Source of the DNA: Thermoguttaceae bacterium
GTDB lineage: Bacteria; Planctomycetota; Planctomycetia; Pirellulales; Thermoguttaceae
Direction: 5' to 3'
Length of the DNA: 33,633 nucleotides
Assembly (NCBI GenBank): GCA_017434455.1
Contig: JAFRFG010000040.1
Coordinates: 1 to 33,633, forward strand
Shown here: piece by piece, positions 31,204 to 33,633 of the stretch
How positions within the stretch are numbered: the first letter of the stretch is position 1
How the letters are laid out: every line of letters starts with the position of its first letter
The notes under the pieces: generated by a model
What the model saw: only the letters and a program-made list of their open reading frames with translations
Database searches by the model: none
What the model was told of the DNA's origin: nothing
Position numbers and translations under genes: made by a program

Positions 31204-33609
31204 ATGCCAAGACATCTCCCCCAAGCGCTTTTGAGTCTGTTTTTTGCCCTTTTACTCTCCCCTTTGGGGATCCTCCCGGCGGACGAAAGCGATGCCGCGA
31301 TGAAAGATGCCGTCCTTCGCGATTGGCAGGCGCAGGAAGAGCACTTCGGCCGTGATATTGCCTCCGCCGAGGCGCTTTCTCAACTGTGCCAGCGCGCTGA
31401 GTCGCTTCTGGAATATCTCGAAGAAGACGAGGCTGTCACTCCCGAGCGGGCCGAGCGGGTACGCGCCGCTGTAGAGCGCTGCGATATCGATAATCTTGGG
31501 GGGCTCAGCGACGATCAGCGCCGAGAGCTCTATATCGCCCTGCGAACCGAGCTTCGCGCCGCCGCGCTGGAGAATCCTCTGGTCTCCCAGCGGCCCATTC
31601 TCTTTCACAAGGGGAACCGATTCGTCATTCAGATGCTCCACGAGTATATGTCGTACTACTACCAGATGTCGAATCGCTTTGGCGGGGGACTTTATATCCT
31701 GAAGAACCCGGGGAAGTCGTTCCAGATCGAGTCGGTCACCGACGGTCTTTTCCCGAAGCGCGGGATCTTCATGACCCCCTCGCTGTCGTACGACGCCAAG
31801 ACGGTCTATTTCGCTTACGCCGATCTGACGGGGCTCCCGGATTACTATGGGAACACCGACGACAGCGGGCCCGAGCTGGCGACCCACGACCTTCAGCATA
31901 TTCCCGACGGCCGTGACATGCCCGCTTTCTATCGCCAGTACAAGGCCGATCCGAAGGGGAAGCTCCACCTCTATAAGATGGACTTAGCCGCGCGGGAGCC
32001 GATTCAATTGACCGAGGGGAACGACGACGATTTCGATCCGATCGAGATTCCCGGCGGCGATATTATCTTCATGTCGACCCGCCGCGGCGGTTACGGCCGC
32101 TGTCACGGGACTTGGGAACCGCTCCCGGTTCACACACTCCATCGGCTCGGCCAAGACGGCGCGATCACCACGCTTTCTTGGCACGAGACGAACGAGTGGC
32201 ATCCGGCGGTTCTCCACGACGGCCGGATCGTCTACACCCGATGGGACTACATTGACCGCAGCGCCTCGCACCACCACGGTCTGTGGATCACCAATCCCGA
32301 CGGCACCGGGGCAATGTCGCTGTTCGCGAACTATACCTGGGTGATCAACGCCTGCTATCAGGCCAAGCCGGTTCCCGACTCGAACAAGGTCGTCTTTGTC
32401 GCCGGCGCCCACCATCTGGATGTCGGCGGGTCACTGGTCCTCCTCGATCCGAATAAGGTTCGCTACAATCCCGAAATCTCAGAAGATGAGTTCGACTCCA
32501 TCGAGCGGCTGACCCCTAATGTCCCCTTCCCGGAAACCCCCGGTTCCCCGGTTCCACAAGACTATTATCATTCTCCTTGGCCGCTGAGCGAAGAGATTTA
32601 CTTAACGGCCTACAGCCATGGGCCGAACGGCGGCATGCACTCGAGCATCGCGCCGGAGACGACCGGAAGCTGCGGGATTTACTACTATGACAAATTTGGG
32701 AATCTCGAGCTTCTCTACGAGGATGAGGCATTCTCGTGCCAGCACCCCATGCCGATCGCGGCGCGCGAAGTTCCGCCTGTCGTCCCCTCTCAGCTGCCGG
32801 CTCCGGGGAAGGGGGGAACCGAGGACTGTACCGGGACCTTCTTCCTCTCGAACGTCTACGAGTCGCTCACCGATCTTCCGGCCGATCGGCCGATTAAAGA
32901 ACTTCGGGTCTTCGAGCTCTTCCCCAAGATGATGTCGCACCTGTCCGGTTTGCCGGCTCCCGGGTTCGCCAAGAGTGAGAATTTCCGTTCTTATCTGGGG
33001 AGTGTCCCGGTCGAGAAGGACGGGAGCGCCTTCTTCCGCGCGCCGGCTCAAAAACCGCTCTATTTCCAGGCGGTCGACGCCTCCGGGCGGGCGGTTCAGT
33101 CGATGCGCAGCGACGTCTATCTCCAGCCGGGTGAAAACCGCGGTTGTGTCGGCTGCCACGAGCAGGCGCACACCACCTCACTCAACGAACCGGGCTTTAG
33201 CGAGGCGTTCCGTCACGGCCCCTCCGAGCTGAAACCCGGTCCCGCCGGAACCGCGCCTTTCTATTTCCCGACATTGATCCAGCCGATATTGGACCGCCAT
33301 TGCGTTGAGTGCCACAGCACCAACGCGGAAGCGTCGCGCCGTGCCGAGCCGATTCTCACCGGCGAGAGCGCAGGAAACTTTACGCGGTCGTACGATGCTC
33401 TGCGTCCCTACGTCCGCTGGTACGGGTGGGGGAGTGAGACCTACCGCGAGACATCGACCCTTCCGGGCCAGTGCGGGTCGGATATCTGCTCCCTGTCCGA
33501 GATTATCGATGACGAACATCACCAGGGGGTGAAACTCACCGATGCCGAGCGACGAACGCTCTACCTGTGGATGGACGCCAACGTGCCGTTTACCGGGGCG
33601 GAAAGGTAG
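31204..33609 (+). CDS. HzsA-related PD40-propeller di-haem c-type cytochrome, copy 3 (divergent)
   Basis: From ATG 31204 the protein has 801 residues; a TTG at 31186 is an inferior start. Signal peptide is about 1-25 (LLSLFFALLLSPLGILPA). The domain order is as in the two minus-strand copies: helical N-terminal region, propeller with STRRGGYGRCHG, SWHETNEWHPAVLHDGRIVYTRWDYIDR and GLWITNPDGTGAMSLFANYTW, then C648-V-G-C651-H652 and C700-V-E-C703-H704. It is clearly more diverged: the N-terminal third has many changes, ATHDLQHIPDGRDM replaces the corresponding loop, and the segment around MMSHLSGLPAPGFAKSENF differs. The residue four after the first haem His is His here, Gln in the others. It is presumably a periplasmic redox protein of unknown substrate, with its own promoter. 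Confidence 0.87.
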   Translation: MPRHLPQALLSLFFALLLSPLGILPADESDAAMKDAVLRDWQAQEEHFGRDIASAEALSQLCQRAESLLEYLEEDEAVTPERAERVRAAVERCDIDNLGGLSDDQRRELYIALRTELRAAALENPLVSQRPILFHKGNRFVIQMLHEYMSYYYQMSNRFGGGLYILKNPGKSFQIESVTDGLFPKRGIFMTPSLSYDAKTVYFAYADLTGLPDYYGNTDDSGPELATHDLQHIPDGRDMPAFYRQYKADPKGKLHLYKMDLAAREPIQLTEGNDDDFDPIEIPGGDIIFMSTRRGGYGRCHGTWEPLPVHTLHRLGQDGAITTLSWHETNEWHPAVLHDGRIVYTRWDYIDRSASHHHGLWITNPDGTGAMSLFANYTWVINACYQAKPVPDSNKVVFVAGAHHLDVGGSLVLLDPNKVRYNPEISEDEFDSIERLTPNVPFPETPGSPVPQDYYHSPWPLSEEIYLTAYSHGPNGGMHSSIAPETTGSCGIYYYDKFGNLELLYEDEAFSCQHPMPIAAREVPPVVPSQLPAPGKGGTEDCTGTFFLSNVYESLTDLPADRPIKELRVFELFPKMMSHLSGLPAPGFAKSENFRSYLGSVPVEKDGSAFFRAPAQKPLYFQAVDASGRAVQSMRSDVYLQPGENRGCVGCHEQAHTTSLNEPGFSEAFRHGPSELKPGPAGTAPFYFPTLIQPILDRHCVECHSTNAEASRRAEPILTGESAGNFTRSYDALRPYVRWYGWGSETYRETSTLPGQCGSDICSLSEIIDDEHHQGVKLTDAERRTLYLWMDANVPFTGAER

Positions 33610-33633
33610 GGCAAAACAAGGAGCGCCAAAAAA

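Noticed and set aside
33586..33633. Terminator after the last HzsA-related gene
   Set aside because: The final bases hold only a short GGAGCGCC followed by A residues at the window edge; the other arm of any hairpin lies outside.

Overview
The window is a GC-rich (roughly 60%), densely coded stretch of bacterial chromosome. It has no tRNA, rRNA, mobile element or CRISPR array that I can see, and no gene-free stretch longer than about 300 bases. The gene content fits a Gram-negative member of the Planctomycetota/Verrucomicrobiota/Lentisphaerota (PVC) group: runs of secreted sialidase-fold and DUF4832 proteins, three HzsA-related PD40/di-haem c proteins, a GH28 enzyme, and a lipid A aminoarabinose (Arn) set that implies an outer membrane with lipopolysaccharide. 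The phylum is inferred from family content, not from a marker gene.

Layout. (1) 1-9517, plus strand: a cut-off sialidase-fold gene, three full tandem paralogues, a large secreted TIM-barrel-like protein, and two near-duplicate DUF4832 proteins, closed by a bidirectional terminator at about 9570-9601. (2) 9627-15758, minus strand: HzsA-related di-haem protein 2, a purine nucleoside phosphorylase carrying a signal peptide, and HzsA-related protein 1; two good sigma70-type promoters face this block. (3) 15996-19300, plus: a GH28 polygalacturonase-like enzyme, hypoxanthine phosphoribosyltransferase, and a Tat-exported alkaline-phosphatase-superfamily enzyme. (4) 19367-28926, plus: a promoter, a leader hairpin, then arnC-arnA-arnD-arnT-arnB and a secreted glycosidase-like gene, closed by a strong bidirectional terminator. 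(5) 28937-30932, minus: two paralogous secreted phosphatase-superfamily proteins whose domain order looks circularly permuted. (6) 31204-33609, plus: a third HzsA-related di-haem protein, divergent from block 5 with back-to-back promoters.

How they may work together. Most products carry signal peptides, so much of the window encodes a periplasmic or surface programme: glycan cleavage (sialidase-fold, GH28, DUF4832 and TIM-barrel proteins), phosphoester hydrolysis, and nucleoside phosphorolysis feeding base salvage by Hpt. The Arn block would add 4-amino-4-deoxy-L-arabinose to lipid A; ArnA, B, C, D and T are all present, but the ArnE/ArnF flippase and Ugd are not in the window. The role of the HzsA-related di-haem proteins is unknown; they are not evidence of anammox metabolism. 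The best leads are the triplicated HzsA-related family, the exported PNP beside two of them, the permuted phosphatase pair, and the reordered flippase-less Arn operon.
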